64,000 nucleotides of DNA from positions 17,117-81,116 of the forward strand of contig NW_019775958.1 of NCBI RefSeq assembly GCF_001039355.2. The letters are read 5' to 3'. Positions 12,901-25,920 of this stretch are shown one piece after another (position 1 is the stretch's first letter; every line of letters begins with the position of its first letter). The notes under the pieces were generated by a model that was not told where the DNA came from, did no database searches, and was given only the letters and a program-made list of their open reading frames with translations. The DNA comes from Lingula anatina. Lineage: Eukaryota; Brachiopoda; Lingulata; Lingulida; Lingulidae. The position numbers and the translations under genes were made by a program.

Positions 12901-15900
12901 TTCCGCCCGGAGCGTACTTGAATGCGTTGTCTGCCATTGCTACCAGCTGAAGAGAAATGCGGAAAGTGTTGAGAAGAAAGCGAATGTCAGGTCACTGGGT
13001 TTTGCAAAGGCAACTTAAAGGAGAAGGGAAATGGTTAAACTGAATAAAGTATAAGTCGTACTGCACCCGGAAGAATGATTATTTCATGATTTCAAGAAAA
13101 TATCAAATAAAAAAATTGATATTTTTTATTTGATATTTTATTATTTTAATTTTGGATGCTATTTAAAGATCCTCTGACATCGGAGGATACACTGTAAGCT
13201 ATTAGATTTCATACCTTGACATTAACGGGTTCCGTTGTCGCCAGAGCTCCGTTGATTTTGATCGTAGTCGAGCTAGTGGTGAAGTTCCCCGCAGCGGCTT
13301 GACTACCAGCAACCTTCTGAAGTGTCATGGCGACAGACTTGGTGTTAATTACCACTGGAGGAGAGGAGGTATTCATGCCCCCCAGGATTGTGTCGCCGAT
13401 AGAGTTGACGAGCTGTTCAGACTTCTCAGCTCGTGCCTATAAAAGAGAGTTCATAATCGGTAACCATGCATAAAAATTACAAACTCAAAAAAGGTAAATC
13501 TGAAATACAGTTGTTATTTTAAGGTCTTATTTTTGTTTGAAATACGTATGTGTAATATATATACATTTCTCTTGCATGTACCATACTCTACAGGTAAATA
13601 ACGCACAGAAGACATGACGTGTCTTATAAAAACTTAAATATTTAATAAATTCTTAAATGCGTGGTCAATTTGGCTATTTGCATGTTCCCGACCAAAAGAC
13701 CCCTCTCCTTTCTTAAGAGTGGTATTTAGAATATGTTTAAATTATATTAAAATGTATGTATTGACCCAAGGTTAGTCTTGGATACATGTTGACTCGAATT
13801 TGTGTTTATAAATGTCTGCACATTCATTAACATTAAAGAAATTAATGAAAAAGAAATAAATAAAAAACGAGCATGCATAGAAACACAGATAAAAAGCTGA
13901 ATATAGAGCTAGGTTAACTGCCATCTTGGATCAATGCAATGTGAATAACATTAGGCAATGCTATTCAAGAGACCATCAGTACTCACCGCCTTGGCTGCAG
14001 TTGCGTTAGCACTGTCCGTAACGTTACTGGCTGGGTCATCACCTAACGTAGCTGACAGCAAGTTGCTAATGGTACCAACGATGGCTGAAATGTAACAGAA
14101 AATGTGTTTAGTCAAGATCGGTGTAATGAGATAAGGTGATCAAGCCAAAAATAAAAAAAAAATTATTTCAAAGGTAGTCTTCAGTGGTAGGTCCAGGGGG
14201 ATGGGGACAGTAAGTGACGTGTTCCCCACCTATTTGGAGGGTAATCCCTGACCCCAGAAAAGTTAAACAAGCGAAATGACACAATGGAAGCTAAGCAGGG
14301 GTGGATTTAGGCCATCTTCTGGACGACGGTCAGATTTTCAAGTTTACATTGTCATACATCTAACGTTTTCTGTCGGAAGACGGTCAAAAATGGAAGATGG
14401 ATCAACAAGGATAATTTGGAAGACTGTCAGAAAATATCTCTGGATCCGCCCCTGCTAAGTAATATTCCGTCCTGAGCCGTACATGTTAAAGTAAATTTGC
14501 CCTGTTTTATATTTGCAGAGGGAGGCCCTTTTAATTGCGCCCTCCTTTACTTCACAAAGAAAAAAGCACTGCTTATCTCATCACACCTATCTTGACTGTT
14601 AATTGATGGGTTGTGTAGCTGCTAACATTATTTAGCAATTTTAACTCTCAAATACCTGTAGATATTTGTGTTAATGCTGCGTTTCCAAGGTTGGCGTTTG
14701 AGGACATCTTGTTAAGTATGGATTCACTGGCGTCGAGAGCTTTGTCCTGCAAAGATGAAAAAATATTGTTACTGTTGGAGAAATAAAATGTACATAAGGT
14801 TATTCTCAAGGTACATCTTTATAACATACAAAATACTGTTTACAAATACTTGATATACAGTGATTTCTATCTGCACAGTGTGTGAGGGTGGTTGGGTGTG
14901 TGTGTGTGTGTGTGGCTGTGTGCATGCATGTGTGGGATTGAAATCGTATGTATATATGTACATATACGACATCTACTTGTGAACTTCTTTAGCGTGCAGT
15001 GCTTGGTCTGCCACACGCGTGCATGTATCTGTACGCATGTATTGTGTGTGTGCGAGTGTGTGTGTGTGTGGGGGGGGGGTATGTAAGGAGAGATGTGTCT
15101 ATTGCGGCCCTTGTGACAATATTCCCAAACAATTTAGTACATTAACTTACCATTGTAGCCTCTGTGATACCGGAGGCATCCGAGTCGGTGATAGACGACA
15201 GCGAGTCGGCGACCTTCGCCAAGCCGGCTTCATCGGTGACAGAGTCTATTACGTTCAACATGGCCGATACTGCCATATCTCGTACCTGAAATAATGTGTT
15301 CAAGCCAGCATAGAAGTTTAATTGATAAATATATTTCATTCATTTTTATTTATTTATTTATTGCTTTTGTTATTACCTTTTGACATTAAGGACATTAACT
15401 TTTGTTGTGCATGTTATATTGCAGGAGAATACTATATGATAAATACAAAGTAGGTAAAAAATGCCACGACATTCTTTTAGGTACATGTATCTGTGTTCCA
15501 GTGAAACAAACAAAGAAAGAAGAAAAAGATTAATGAACAAAAGAAAGACATATATTAGAAAGTAAAAGAAAAACGATTTAAATCATACAAGCCTTGTACA
15601 ATGTTATTTCGGAAATCGATACCCATTGATTTGCCCGTAGCTACTCAGATCACCAATATAAGTAATTATAACACGGTTCAGAAGTGAGTATAATAAACAT
15701 GACTACGAACCTGTTGTAACTGGCCGGTGTTGGTTGAACTCTGGAAATAATAAGAAAAATCCAGTTAAACAAATGGGAAACGTTTTTATGTTGTGAACGA
15801 GTGCACTGTGGTACATGTACAGTTGTGATGACAAAACAACGTTGAATAACTTTTTTTTGTCTCTTTCCATAATTTGTCTTGATGAAAACGGATTCTTCCC

Positions 15901-16309
15901 TGAAGTCAAAATCTGTTATATTTATCCACGAATATAACTTTTATCTGATTTCAAACAATGCCTATTAATGAAGCATTTCTCTTACTGTATTACTTATGGC
16001 GGCCACCACGCTGTCCAATGCGTCCGGTGAAGTTATTGCAGATGCATTGAAGGATTCCAACAAATCACCTTTAAATAGAAAGGAAGCGAGACGATATAAG
16101 TTAGACATCTATATATATATTCAAAGGCATGAGATTTAAATATACTCTCCTTTTATATATAAACAAATAAACACCTCGGGAACTCTGAGCTGGGGTTGAT
16201 ACATGTCTCTTGTTTTTAATTAATTAATTAATTATAATTTTATTTATTTTATTTATTAATTAATTGTGCATAAATGCTCCGGACAGTTGAGCACTCTGTA
16301 CCACACTCG

Positions 16310-16386
<77 letters not shown>

Positions 16387-17586
16387 TGTGGTGGTTGGTT
16401 GTTTCAATATATATGCCAAGAAACACTGAAACGCCCAACCACCACAATGGCTACTTTAAAAACAGTTTTAAAGCAACGAACGTGAATCAAATGCCACGAG
16501 CAACTCTGTGGTGTATTTCTGTGCAAAAATATATATAGGCCTACATATATTTGTTTCACTTACCCAACTGATCCTCACCAGTGTCTTCAGGGCACACTGA
16601 TTCATAGTACGATGCATCCAGAGTCCCGTTCTGTACCGCAGCCAGCATGGATGCACAGGCCGCTGCATCCGGTCCGGAATCTCCTGTATATCCCAAGGAT
16701 CCGTTCGACTGCGCACACATGTATTCGTAGTCAACCATGGGGACAGTGCCGTTCAGGACAAGGCCGTAGAGGGCGCTGCAATACTCCGCTGAATACCCCG
16801 AGTTTCCGGGATGACCTGATGATCCGTTATAATACCCGGATTCACCGGGATAACCTGATGATCCGTTATAATACCCGGATTCACCGGGATAACCTGATGA
16901 GCCGTTATAATACCCGGATTCACCGGGATAACCTGATGAGCCGTTATAATATCCGGATTCACCGGGATAGCCTGATGAACTATTATAATATCCAGATTCT
17001 CCGGGATAACCGGATGAGCTATTATAATACCCAGATTCTCCGGGATAACCCGACGAGCTGTTATAATACCCGGATTCACCGGTATAGCCTGATGAGCCAT
17101 TATAATACCCGGATTCTCCGGGATAACCCGACGAGCCATTATAATACCCGGATTCTCCGGGATAACCCGACGAGCCATTATAATACCCGGATTCACCAGG
17201 ATAACCGGATGAGCTGTTGTAATATCCGGATTCACCGGGATAGCCTGACGATCCATTTGCACAAGAGCTGGATTCCCAGACAGTTTGGTTGACTTCATTA
17301 TTTAAAAAGGCGGTGTACAGGCTGCTGCAGTAGCTCGACAAACCCCCTGAGGGTCCAGTGGAGTTTGTCATGTTGCCCCCGCACAGGGAGTCATAGTAGG
17401 ACTGGTTTGATTTGCCGTTTAAGAGGTCTAAGTATAGCGCACCGCAGTCTTGACAAATCCCTGTAAAGATAGATACATGTCGGTGAAAATCGTTACTAAA
17501 ATTGGCGCTCAACATAGGCACTGGATGATATCATCGTGAATTAGTTTTCAAGTTAAAACATCATCTGATGTTTGATAAGCACATCA

Positions 17587-17670
<84 letters not shown>

Positions 17671-17859
17671 AAAAAAAACAGTTGCACATGCCTCTTCAAC
17701 CACATAGGCATGCGCATAGATACAGACAGACGGTTGCACCCACGCCAAGGGGATAAAAACCCAGTGAACATATTAGAATAATAGATAAAAAGACCTACCG
17801 TGATAAATACAGGCAAAGAGCAGGATGGCACCCACTACACATCTCATCAAAACCGTCAT
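3927..17859 (-). CDS. Polycystin-1-like 11-TM protein with PLAT domain, 22 coding exons
   Basis: Exons, 5' to 3': 17859-17799, 17460-16564, 16068-15986, 15740-15711, 15285-15151, 14746-14656, 14084-13987, 13436-13215, 12946-12475, 12073-11928, 11667-11434, 10721-10551, 10155-10001, 9676-8833, 8583-8478, 8050-7803, 7500-7326, 7115-7020, 6730-6152, 5792-5232, 4836-4553, 4232-3927. All junctions are GT-AG with matching phase; total 5994 nt, 1997 aa. Order of parts: signal peptide 1-20 (MTVLMRCVVGAILLFACIYH); four two-cysteine modules and a 13-residue repeat (26-310); Ser/Thr/Ala-rich and GAIN-like region to about 785; TM1 about 792-812; cytosolic PLAT about 830-940; TM2-TM6; extracellular TOP domain about 1332-1532, including GGGYAVEV and NNWIDRLTR; TM7-TM11 with the pore near 1695-1716; Lys-rich tail. 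No PKD repeats, LRR or EF-hand seen. The family forms cation channels or receptors with PKD2 partners. The exact orthology within the PKD1/PKD1L/PKDREJ group is not resolved. Confidence 0.95.
5232..7500 (-). other. TOP (polycystin) domain and pore exons
   Basis: Exons 7500-7326, 7115-7020, 6730-6152 and 5792-5232. The TOP domain contains GPLRLRQHR, NYQPGWEAGLN, DGGGYAVEVN and NNWIDRLTRVVFVEFT, closely matching PKD2-type channels. The pore region reads FNLFGVMLGVLKY and is followed by TM11 with FMLLNMFISIINDT, the conserved S6 signature. Confidence 0.93.
10001..10721 (-). other. PLAT domain exons of the polycystin
   Basis: Exons 10721-10551 and 10155-10001 (residues 824-931) encode the PLAT/LH2 fold: HYLLSVFTSSK, then IPYVILYGTEGRT, then the NFKRG and SLGRLTHLHVWH blocks and WHLDKITVYDV. 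The next exon begins RYLFLCDEWLS, the usual link from PLAT to TM2 (HLWFS followed by SRLTRVQRL). PLAT domains bind lipid or protein partners on the cytosolic side. Confidence 0.93.
14291..14459. mobile_element. MITE with terminal inverted repeats in a polycystin intron
   Basis: The body 14296-14454 (159 bp) starts CAGGGGTGGATTTAG and ends CTGGATCCGCCCCTG, an inverted pair of about 15 bp. CTAAG flanks both ends (14291-14295, 14455-14459) as a target-site duplication. No coding capacity, so non-autonomous. The TIR is of a hAT-like type by general resemblance, but the visible duplication is 5 bp rather than 8. Confidence 0.8.
14895..14914. repeat. (GT)n microsatellite
   Basis: GT repeats in a polycystin intron; further GT-rich and poly-G sequence lies at 15045-15080. 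Confidence 0.85.
15711..15740 (-). other. 30-nt microexon of the polycystin gene
   Basis: AG precedes 15740 and GT follows 15711 on the minus strand; ten codons (SSTNTGQLQQ) join the neighbouring exons in phase 0 on both sides. Skipping it would remove ten residues without a frameshift, so it could be an alternative cassette. Confidence 0.75.
16312..16377. repeat. (AT)n microsatellite
   Basis: About 33 AT units in polycystin intron 2, followed by poly-T. Confidence 0.95.
16781..17248 (-). repeat. Coding 39-bp minisatellite in the polycystin ectodomain (12 units)
   Basis: Twelve in-frame units of 39 bp encode residues 92-247. The consensus is SGYPGESGYYN followed by SS or GS; unit 5 has T for P and unit 12 is degenerate (SGHPGNSGYSAEY). 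Units 1-11 each contain an NSS or NGS N-glycosylation sequon. The array sits in a single exon between cysteine modules 2 and 3. Unit length is a multiple of three, so copy-number change keeps the frame. Confidence 0.97.
17587..17668. repeat. (CT)n-(CA)n compound microsatellite
   Basis: CT repeats pass directly into CA repeats inside the first polycystin coding intron. Confidence 0.95.
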
Positions 17860-20800
17860 AGTCACCTGCAATAGATACAAGACAGAAATTAATCTAATTC
17901 AGATAGAATTGTGCCATGTAAATATGTTACGGAGAAGGAGAAGAGAAGCAGCACTAAAACATATGTTCCTTGTTTTCCTCGCTGGAAATAATTATGAAGT
18001 TACTAGGCCTATATCGATGCACATGTATAAACTTCATGCTGCGTTAGACTTGAAATTTTAATTTTCAATTTAAAACAAATTAAAATTGTCGAATCTATAC
18101 GGAATACCATATAAACCCAAGCCACGTATAGGCCTAAAACATTAATGTCTTTCATCCTTCTATTACATTTTTCATCATAAAACTCTTTTCACTCTCTATC
18201 AATATGACTATCGTGCCTTGCGTTACACTCTTACAAATATACCTGTGTATCTCTCTGGCTATGAAACTGTTGTAATGAAAAAGTGTTGGTTGGCGGTTTT
18301 TTAGTAGTTCTTGTCCAAGCTCCTGTCCATCATATGTTATTTTACCATTTACTTCACAACGGTATTCACTTTCCTTCAGTCTTAAAAAGTCACGCAGTTT
18401 TTCTTTATCAGAACTTAAATATAGCCGTAATTGTTTTCTATTTACATTTATAACAAAAGAAACTAAACAAAGAAATGCCTTTTTTTATGAAATATCGGAC
18501 CATTAAACATTGAATGATTAATATTAAGGGACTTCAATTCAATTCAAGGCTGTTTTGGTTATTTCCGTGGCAACACACTTCTGTTTTAGCTGCAGTCATT
18601 TATTCAATTTTCCTCGGTCTTGTTCTTAAGATTTTTTGCACAAATTACTTTATTATTTATCTTTATTCGCAAAATGGGCATGGGTCATAACACATTGTAA
18701 GGTCTTGCAATAAAATCTAATCGAATATTGATTAGTGCGGTTGCACTAATTAAATTATTCTGAGTTCACCGATTGGAAAGGCAATATTTGACCTTGTCGG
18801 GAGGAAATAAGTCACATAAAAGATTTTTTCCGTTAAATAAACAATTACAAATGGAATATAAAGTCAACTTGACTTCAATGCCATTCACTAGCTGGATCAA
18901 TCAGGTCGGGTAATTTTGCAAAAGGTACATGCATTTAATTAAATAAGCACCTAAACGAGCAAAATATTCTTTGTAGAATTTTAGTATTATTTTTTGAAAG
19001 GGTATAGATTATCCAAATAAAATGCTGGGACGATAGAGCAATGATGGTTCGCGAATAATCAATGTTTAATATTCTTTCTCGCGGAAAATTCGAATATTAC
19101 TCATAGTGAGCTGGACGTATGTATAAGATACAAATGGATAAAACTTATTGTACATTTCCAGTGACGGAATACCATCCGCACAAAGCGTTGCCGTGCTGGA
19201 AACATATAATTAGGCGCTTCTTGAGAAATGTTAATGATGTTGACTATAGATTATTTCTCGTCATTACCTTCCCACAAAATCGGCTGACCACAACCCGTAA
19301 TGCAGGATATTGGTTTTATTGAACCCCAAAGCGCCAACGGGACGTATAGGATTTTGACTTGCACTTTTAGACCTGTGACGATCGAACTAATAAATGTTTG
19401 TGATAAATCCTGAAATCTGTGTCACAAAAAAAGTTTTAGCCCAAAATTCAGTCTTAATTTGTTGGTATGATTCTGTTTAAGATAAATTCAATGTAGTCCC
19501 TTTAAGTAAAAAGTTAATCGTCCACGAAAAAATATTTTTCATATTCTCTAGATGATACAGTGTAAAACAGAACTTTTTTTAATTAGAGACTAAATAACAT
19601 CAGTCAAACTCGACGTATTGTCCTTGGCCTCGTGAATGTATTAGTCGGAAACAACAGAATTATCTTTCTATGTTTTATAACAAGCGCAATGATATATTTC
19701 ATTGAGCTCTTACAAAATTATCTCGAGCGAAAATAGACTTAGACTTTGTTATAAAAATTCAATCAATTTTCAAGCTACAAATTTTTTAAGAATATAGGAT
19801 CTCGTGCGAAACACCCGCGTTTTGGTCATCGAAGATGTTGAAAGCTTATTGATTCAATTATGAATGGTCTGGACCTTCAGAAGGTCGCACCCCAAGGTTG
19901 CACTGCTAGAGTGCTAGCCAGAGGCTAGTATTGAAAGTGGATAGGATCGATACCGTGTCCCTGGTATGACGGGACTCACCCAAACCCAATATCGAAGTGC
20001 AAAGAGGTCACAAGTTTGCTCTCACAAAAATTTTTAGTGTACACAGATTACAAACCATGTTTTTGATTATTTTGGGGGCCCACATAAAGAGGTTTGTATC
20101 AATTTCCACTGTCCTGGTACATGAATAATAAGGAATAATTCATCGTCTAGCCAAAAAAGGAACATACTGTCATAAATGCAAAACGTCCAGCTGTGGAAAG
20201 TTTTAATCACTTTGGAAATTCAAGATAACTGGTTTTGTTCTTAAGTATGACGTTGTTATAAATTAAAATAATTCCCTGTATAGAGCAGATAATTTTTTGG
20301 AGCGACTTAAGTTTGCTTGTCACTGAATGTTAAAAAGTGGGAAAATACACCCTACTGACAGTAAAATGAGCATTAAACAAACTATTTGCCATCCGTTGTC
20401 CAAATATTGTATCGGAAATGTCAAAGAAATGGAATCACAATATGTTTTTCAGTCAGCAACAGGAAGATCTTTTTCGATTGTACCTGGGCAAGACGAACAT
20501 TTCTGACACTTTTTCTGGGGAATATACGTTTCGTAGCATTAGCCAGGACTCAGAGCCCCTTGAGTTACAGTTTAAATATTTATAAAAACATCCTTACGTC
20601 AGATATAATTTACCATGACTGAACCATTACAATATATATCTGAACGCGATATAAAAAAATAAGATTATATACCCCGGAACATACGTTACAATTGAGCTCC
20701 TTACACAATGTATAGACTTGGTAAATATTTGATGTATATGTTAAATTAAGACAGTCGTGGATTTATGTTCTTTACACACAAATGTTTGAAAAAATTAATA

Positions 20801-22553
20801 CAACTTAGAATTTAGACAATTTTATTTTTTGATACCGTGTTCATGTGAACTGCACCTCTATATTGAGATCGGGGGATCAGAGAGTTCCCCACGAAAGAGA
20901 GTGTGGTTCCAATTAATTTGCAATGCCCTAGATTTTGACCCACTAATCTGTATAATTAAATGGAGGAAGGACTGTACGTTATACAGATCCTCAGATTCGT
21001 CACGGCCTTAGTTATGTCGTTCTAATGGCATGCCCAGCTCAGTTCTTTCTTTGACTGAAACTGCATCTAAGTCCACCTAGCCAGCAAATTATCTTTTGAA
21101 ATCCCTACCTAACAAAAGAAGACTTCTGAATCTTAAGAGCAGTAAACGGGGTTTATGTTTTTTTTAAGTTTTTATCCGTACGCAGTATCAAATTTCAATC
21201 CCACTTTTAAACCAGAATCATACATAGTTTTATGTGCATCTGTGTTTGTTTTTTAATTTAATTTTTTTTTGATTAATTAACTTATCTATTTTTATTTATT
21301 TATTTATTCATTTTTATTTATTTATTTTTATTTTTTGACAAAGGCACTATAATAAAGTAACAAGGATCCCATTGTAACTTCCATGTATTTCAAGCTTAAT
21401 GGTGAAGCAGCCAAATATCACATTGAAAATGGTGAGTCAATTATATTTTCAAAAGAAAAGATATGCCCAATTTTTAATCCAATGTATCTTAATGTCTTTC
21501 CCAAAATATGCACATCTGTTCTACGTCACTTAAAGAGGAGCCTTCAAACAATAAACAACATCAGTATACATGTCGCAATTTGGATATTAAGGAGACAAAG
21601 TTATTAATACATAGCACAAATGTTCGGTAAATTTACACAGGTGGAAAGTGTCAACCTTGCCCAGTTATCCATTCGTTACAGCTTTAAAACAGACCAAGTT
21701 AAATATTTAAAACGCAAACAGAAGAACTGTTGTTTGGTAATAATCCGTCAAACGAAATTACTAGAGTTTTCGATATTTTTCTTAAAACCAATATTCCGAT
21801 TCATATTTTGTCGCAAGATAAAATAATGCTTCATTTTTTATTCAAAAGTGAATTTTGCTTTTATAACATATTTTATTTCATTTCCTTAGACTTGACCGTA
21901 ATATTTTCATCATTTCTCCTGATATCCGCCTTATGTGATTTCTTTGTCAGAGTTAGTTCAACGTTTTCACTTTTACTTTTTTCAAAAATTCAGTGAACAA
22001 ATAATTAATTTAAAGATATAAATTTAAAGCGAAATTCTGTTAAACCCTTCCCCTCATAATTTACACTGTATCTCCAAATAGGTCACTTCAATACTACAAA
22101 GCTTCGTTTTATCATTTTCAGCTTTTTGTATTTATTTTGCATTGCTTAAACCATATCTGTATTATAGTTTTTTGCTTACCTTCCCAGAGAATACATACGT
22201 AGAATAAAAACGATTACAATTTTAAAGAAGGTACAGTTTAAAGCCTCTTTTGTCTCCCGAAAGATACATTTTTGTCATGGGGATTTTGTTTGTGTCATAT
22301 AGGAAACTGATTTTTATAATGTATATACGTTACATGACATTTGCTTCAGCTTCATATATATCTTTAAACAAAGAAATACAGTGTCAAAGAATAACTGCAG
22401 GAACTCAGAATTTTTTAAATGCGCAGCCCGACTATTTTATGCCACTGTTGATAGTTAGACACTAATTGTGCAAGTTTCCAGTAGAATATATAGTAAACTG
22501 ATATATCTCTAAATTAAGAAAAAAGCGGATCTGTTAAAGTATTATCCACTTAC

Positions 22554-22650
22554 TTTCGGAAGGTCGAATTGGTGAATACCCACACACTCAGCTCTCCATA
22601 GTGCTGCTCAGCGTTAACGTGTGTTTCTTCTTGATGGAAACCTACAGGAG
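22554..22650 (-). other. Possible 5' UTR exon of the polycystin gene
   Basis: On the minus strand, relatively GC-rich sequence ends in a strong donor (CGAAA|GTAAGT at 22554/22553). It lies upstream of the polycystin start, whose first coding exon is preceded by an acceptor. The exon's 5' limit is not defined and there is no transcript support. Confidence 0.25.
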
Positions 22651-23228
22651 TCAGGCGACATGGAACTCTGTTAATATGATTTGACCCCGGTCTTCGCTGA
22701 AATTTATCCTAACCCGACCTTATTGAATTTCGAAATTTGACGAACCAAGCACGAAGGAAATAACCACTTTCAGACGTCAGAACTTTGATACATGTTCGAT
22801 TAGTACTAGAAATCAATCAGGACAGTTTCATAATTTCAACAGTGAGTAGACGACGAGGGGTTAGGTTATCTAAGGAGTTATAGTACGATATTGTCAACAA
22901 ATCTTTGTAAAATGGATTAATTCTCATTGATAACATTTTTCAATTAATTGGTTGTATTTTTTATAGTTTGAAGTATTGTTGATTTCTATTTTTAAACACA
23001 ATTATTTGGTGTAAGGTGCTGACAATTATGTCAGTATATGATTTGTAGATCAATAGCGCATATTCTCGTATTCTCGTATTATGTGTTTTATTGATTATGT
23101 TTATACATGTCAAATAAGGATACCTCAATTATCTTTTTTTTTTTTAAATTTCATACATGGTTTTTTATGGTTTGGATACAAAGGAGCGTTCTCTTTTTAC
23201 GGTTCACCTTTTTTTTTTTTTTTTTTTT

Positions 23229-23542
23229 NNNNNNNNNNNNNNNNNNNNNNNNNNNNNNNNNNNNNNNNNNNNNNNNNNNNNNNNNNNNNNNNNNNNNNNN
23301 NNNNNNNNNNNNNNNNNNNNNNNNNNNNNNNNNNNNNNNNNNNNNNNNNNNNNNNNNNNNNNNNNNNNNNNNNNNNNNNNNNNNNNNNNNNNNNNNNNNN
23401 NNNNNNNNNNNNNNNNNNNNNNNNNNNNNNNNNNNNNNNNNNNNNNNNNNNNNNNNNNNNNNNNNNNNNNNNNNNNNNNNNNNNNNNNNNNNNNNNNNNN
23501 NNNNNNNNNNNNNNNNNNNNNNNNNNNNNNNNNNNNNNNNNN
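23229..23542. other. Assembly gap (314 n)
   Basis: A run of n flanked by poly-T on both sides; apparent reading frames across it are meaningless. Confidence 1.
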
Positions 23543-24469
23543 TTTTTTTTTTTTTTTTTTTGTAATCAAATATTTCTTCAGCAGTAATTTTCTCTATGTT
23601 AACTTATTGGTGTATTTATTCATAATTAATTTCATTTATTGATTTTTTTATAAATTCCGGGCACATGCCCTCTCAAGTCGGCGGAAGAGGAGACTTTCCC
23701 TTAATGAAATCATAGTAAATATGTATCGTAATTACATAAGACATGTTTATCTCTATCTTTTCTGCTGACATTTGTAAATCTTTTGTCTGTCCTATTGATC
23801 TTCCATAGATGGATACACATGTTTAATGTACAGTAAATACGATAAGTTTTTTATCAATACTTCATTAATGATAAGCTTGCAGGTAGACAACACGTTGACT
23901 AGATGAAACCATGTCATAGTTTAGAATACTGTAATGTTTTATTGTCATCCAGATCCCGAAAATAACCTCTTTCATGAATCTAATCATTCAATGATGCATT
24001 TGCCTTTGTAGTGATTTAAAACAGTGAAAATCCCCTGGAAAATATAAAATATTGGCTTTTATATGTCTCGTTGCTATGTATAAACATAGACAACTTAAAT
24101 ATTTTGTTGTTTCTTGATAAGAGGCTATTCACGTGGATAGCCCCATTTCCTGATAAAGATGCTCTGTTAGACAATGGAATATTTGAGGTAAATCATTTCA
24201 ATATTCAGCCGTTGATAGAAGCAAAAAGTAACTTTATTCGTAATATTTGAAGTGTTCCACACAGCATTTTAAATGCCGGCGGCCTTCTGCTGGACCAGAA
24301 CTCCCCCCCCCCCCCCCATGATGCGTTTTGTGAAAATGAGCGGTTTCGCTTTTACCACCCCTAACATAATCCTTATCACTCCCGTAGAAAGTTTTAAAAT
24401 AAAGCTCCAGGACCGATTTGATATCAATACGAAATAACAAAAAAAAAAAAAAAAAAAAAAAAAAACGTG

Positions 24470-25920
24470 TCAATATAACATGAAAGAAATCTGTCACCAT
24501 GTGCATGGGGCAATTCGACTTTTCCAAGAACTTGTTTTTTGGACCCTGATCCAATTTTGAGGAAACATTTTAATGCTGGCGCCCATACGCTTAACAAGAA
24601 CCAGACAGTGCGTTATGCAAAGGCAAATTTGAAGTCGATTAAATATGTATATACATATTGTGTTTTCACTGGTACCACAGCTAACTTTGTCAAACACTAT
24701 ACAAGTAAAATATCGAGCTCTACGACACGACATATATTTTGTCAATATAATGTGAAAGAAATCTGCCAACAACGCCACTTACAGGTGTTGCGCATGCGCA
24801 AAGAGTTAACTTCGATTTTTCCAAGAATATCGTGATTAAGATAGTTGCAAGCTGATCCAGTGTTGAGAAAGCAGTTGAATTTTAGTCTAATCAGATTTCG
24901 TCCAATACAACAGGTAAGATAATTCATTTTTTCACTTTTTATAACTATATCAGTTTTACAGAAACGCAAGTGGCGATTATCTATCAGAGAAGAGAGCACA
25001 AATCTAAAACGAAAATAAAGTAGAGACCCTCATATGGCCGAACCAGGCATATGGTCTCCACGACTGCTACATTCGAAAGAAGAAAAAACTAAAAGCAGCT
25101 GAGATGAATGTGTCATACAAGTATACTGCAAAAAGACGCCATCACATACGAGTAATCGTAATGCGGGAGCAAAATCTACAAAGTCTTAAACACTGAGTAT
25201 CCTTTCTGTCTTTAAAAGTGTAAGAAAAATAATATCTACAAATTGTAAAAAAGGTACAAAATTAAGCAAAAGTATGTAAATTAGAAGTTAAAATTACGTG
25301 ATTGGCTGTGACTTTTGGGAGATGGAAAAAGTCTGGAAAGAATACACTTTCACAGTCCGAATACATGTATGTATCCTAGAAACTAAATTAAACTCAAAAC
25401 TCGGATGACCAATACAATAATTAGACGAGCGAAGGGCAATCAAAAACATACGGTAGTGGCAAGCAACATCACAACACTGACGTTTTTTTGGAACCAAAGG
25501 TCACTTGGTGATTTATCCTACAAGTGTATTACCAGTTATGGGAATCTTTCACAAGAAACGTTTAATGTCTCATTAAATTTGGTTACATTCATGAGTTTTG
25601 ATTAAACAAGCTTACCGAAGCTAATATGCTATGTTTTACCCACGTGGAAAAGACTAAAAATCAATTTTGTGATGAATACGTGGTATTTGTTGTGAAACAA
25701 TGTAATTGCACAAAGAAGTCATCATCAAACTAAAGACTCGACCCAGGGCTCACTGGGAATCAATATGCAACAACGAAAAAATATTTTGTCAGTATGGTTT
25801 GAAAGAAAGCTTTTACCAACAATGAGCGTGTTTTGGAAAAGAAGCATTTCGATTTATCTGAAATTGTAACGATTTTGTAAATGAAACAGTCAAATGCCGA
25901 TCTATGTTGAAGGATGTTTT
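24470..25920. repeat. Three diverged copies of a dispersed repeat
   Basis: Copies start near 24470, 24739 and 25787 with GTCAATATAAnnTGAAAGAAA-like sequence (GTCAGTATGGTTTGAAAG in the third). Each is followed by a TTCGAnTTTTCCAAGAA or related block and a 'gatcca...ttgaggaa' or related segment. Divergence is high, so these are old insertions. Confidence 0.55.

Noticed and set aside
16612-17298. Long open frames on the + strand and in the other minus frame across the minisatellite
   Set aside because: A 39-bp repeat keeps several frames open; only the spliced minus frame has a signal peptide, cysteine modules and correct phases.
23081-23642. Reading frames spanning the n run
   Set aside because: Artefacts of translating unknown bases between poly-T tracts.
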